Shown in pieces: positions 21,906 to 22,986 of a stretch of 22,986 nucleotides of DNA. The position numbers and the translations under genes were made by a program. Location: positions 1-22,986 of the forward strand of contig DASYYE010000136.1 of assembly GCA_035946955.1 (NCBI GenBank), read 5' to 3'. Under the pieces are notes generated by a model. The model saw only the letters and a program-made list of their open reading frames with translations. It had not been told where the DNA came from and searched no databases. Origin of the DNA: DASYYE01 sp035946955. Lineage in GTDB: Bacteria; Actinomycetota; Actinomycetes; Streptosporangiales; Streptosporangiaceae. The stretch's first letter is position 1, and each line of letters begins with the position of its first letter.

Positions 21906-22986
21906 ATGCCACCGCTCCGGTCCCGTACGGTCACCCACGGCAGGAACATGGCGGGCGCGCGTGCACTGCTGCGCGCCACCGGGGTAGCGCGCGAGGACCT
22001 GGGCAAACCCATCGTGGCTGTCGCAAACAGCTTCACCGAGTTCGTGCCGGGCCACGTCCACCTGCGTGAGGTCGGCCAGGTGGTCGCGGCCGCCGTCCAC
22101 GCGGCAGGCGCGGTGCCGCGGGAGTTCAACACGATCGCGGTAGACGACGGCATCGCCATGGGCCACGGCGGCATGCTGTACTCGCTGCCCAGCCGTGAGC
22201 TGATCGCTGACTCGGTGGAGTACATGGTCAACGCGCACTGCGCGGACGCGCTGGTGTGCATCTCCAACTGCGACAAGATCACCCCCGGAATGCTCATGGC
22301 CGCGCTGCGGCTCAACATCCCGACCGTGTTCGTGTCCGGCGGCCCGATGGAGGCCGGGGTCGTCCGGCCGGATGCCACCGAAGCCGACGCGGGCCCGCTG
22401 CGGATCGACCTGATCGACTCGATGACCGCCTCGGCCGACCCGTCTGTCTCTGACGAGCGGCTTGCCGAACTGGAGGAGGCGGCCTGCCCCACCTGCGGCT
22501 CGTGTTCGGGCATGTTCACAGCCAACTCGATGAACTGCCTGACCGAGGCGATCGGGCTGGCGCTGCCGGGCAACGGCTCCACCCTCGCCACCCACACCGC
22601 CCGCCGTGCGCTGTTCGAGCGCGCGGGCACGCTCGTGGTCGACCTCGCGCGCCGCTACTACGAGGAGGACGACGAGTCGGCGCTGCCGCGGTCTATCGCG
22701 ACCCGCAGCGCCTTCGAGAACGCCATGGCCCTGGACGTGGCCATGGGTGGGTCCACCAACACCATCCTGCACCTGCTCGCCGCCGCGCACGAGGCACGCG
22801 TGGGCTTTGGGCTCAAGGAGATCGACGAGCTCTCCCGCCGGGTCCCGTGCCTGTGCAAGGTCGCACCCAGCAGCAGCTACCACCTGGAAGACGTGCACCG
22901 GGCAGGTGGCATCCCGGCGATCCTCGGCGAACTGGACCGGGCGGGGCTGCTCAACACCGACGTGCACACCGTGCACAGCGCCTCGC
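21906..22986 (+). CDS. ilvD: Dihydroxy-acid dehydratase (3' end cut by window)
   Basis: There are 360 residues in the window; the full protein should be about 615. It dehydrates 2,3-dihydroxy-isovalerate and its homologue to the 2-oxo acids in valine, isoleucine and leucine synthesis. HGRNMAGARALLRATG, VPGHVHLR, the Mg site in AVDDGIAMGHGGM (D81) and SNCDKITPGM (C122, D123, K124) are all present, as is the second cysteine motif CPTCGSCSGMF (194-204). The sequence follows E. coli IlvD closely, with identical numbering through C122, so it belongs to the longer, oxygen-sensitive 4Fe-4S-type branch. ATG 21906 has a strong Shine-Dalgarno GAGGAGGGG at 21892-21900. It is the only gene in the window clearly in amino acid biosynthesis. 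Confidence 0.97.
   Translation, partial: MPPLRSRTVTHGRNMAGARALLRATGVAREDLGKPIVAVANSFTEFVPGHVHLREVGQVVAAAVHAAGAVPREFNTIAVDDGIAMGHGGMLYSLPSRELIADSVEYMVNAHCADALVCISNCDKITPGMLMAALRLNIPTVFVSGGPMEAGVVRPDATEADAGPLRIDLIDSMTASADPSVSDERLAELEEAACPTCGSCSGMFTANSMNCLTEAIGLALPGNGSTLATHTARRALFERAGTLVVDLARRYYEEDDESALPRSIATRSAFENAMALDVAMGGSTNTILHLLAAAHEARVGFGLKEIDELSRRVPCLCKVAPSSSYHLEDVHRAGGIPAILGELDRAGLLNTDVHTVHSAS

Noticed and set aside
21642..22976. 444-codon open frame on the minus strand
   Set aside because: Antisense of ilvD and the NERD gene end; the high-GC code leaves the opposite strand open.

Overview
The window is chromosomal DNA of a high-GC actinomycete, judged by strong G/C bias at third codon positions and by the families present: an Eis-type acetyltransferase, a Mycobacterium-type RpiB, a DUF1707 protein, a SpoIIE/PP2C phosphatase and NarL-type two-component genes. 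Genus cannot be fixed from the sequence. Gene packing is dense and no gene-free stretch exceeds about 200 bases. No rRNA, tRNA, CRISPR array, insertion sequence or phage gene was seen.

Layout. 1-954 (-): membrane-anchored SpoIIE/PP2C phosphatase, cut by the left edge. 1111-2394 (+): Eis-like GNAT. 2488-2958 (+): unrecognised Pro/Arg-rich protein. 2960-3436 (-): ribose-5-phosphate isomerase B. 3633-6176 (+): aminopeptidase N. 6173-8032 (-): 4-alpha-glucanotransferase, with a phosphoesterase/phospholipase C-family gene upstream of it (8068-9498, -). 9681-10889 (+): MFS efflux-type transporter, followed by a DUF1707 membrane protein (10927-11364). A piece of the MFS gene's 5' end is duplicated just upstream of it (9592-9663).

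11410-13382 (-) holds a NarL-type response regulator and its histidine kinase, coupled by an ATGA overlap. They diverge from an ABC-2 exporter pair (13556-15306, +, also ATGA-coupled) and a small zinc-ribbon-like protein (15359-15535). Together these look like a sensor-plus-exporter module, with a perfect 24-bp dyad between the two arms. 15606-16289 (-): single-pass membrane protein of unknown role. 16389-17837 (-): Tat-exported M28 aminopeptidase with a C-terminal FnIII-like domain and a very strong hairpin after its stop codon. 17897-19137 (-): DUF2071 and SRPBCC genes, ATGA-coupled. 19200-20624 (-): amidase-signature hydrolase, divergent from a NERD-domain protein (20749-21837, +). 21906-22986 (+): start of ilvD (branched-chain amino acid synthesis), cut by the right edge.

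Theme: several genes lack a Shine-Dalgarno sequence and instead carry a -10-like hexamer 5-7 nt before the start codon, which suggests leaderless transcripts. Two convergent gene pairs meet at palindromic stop codons with essentially no intergenic DNA. I did not find a clearly new biological system. The most interesting signals are the duplicated MFS fragment, the dyad in the two-component/exporter intergenic region, and the repeat-encoded N-terminal extension of the response regulator.
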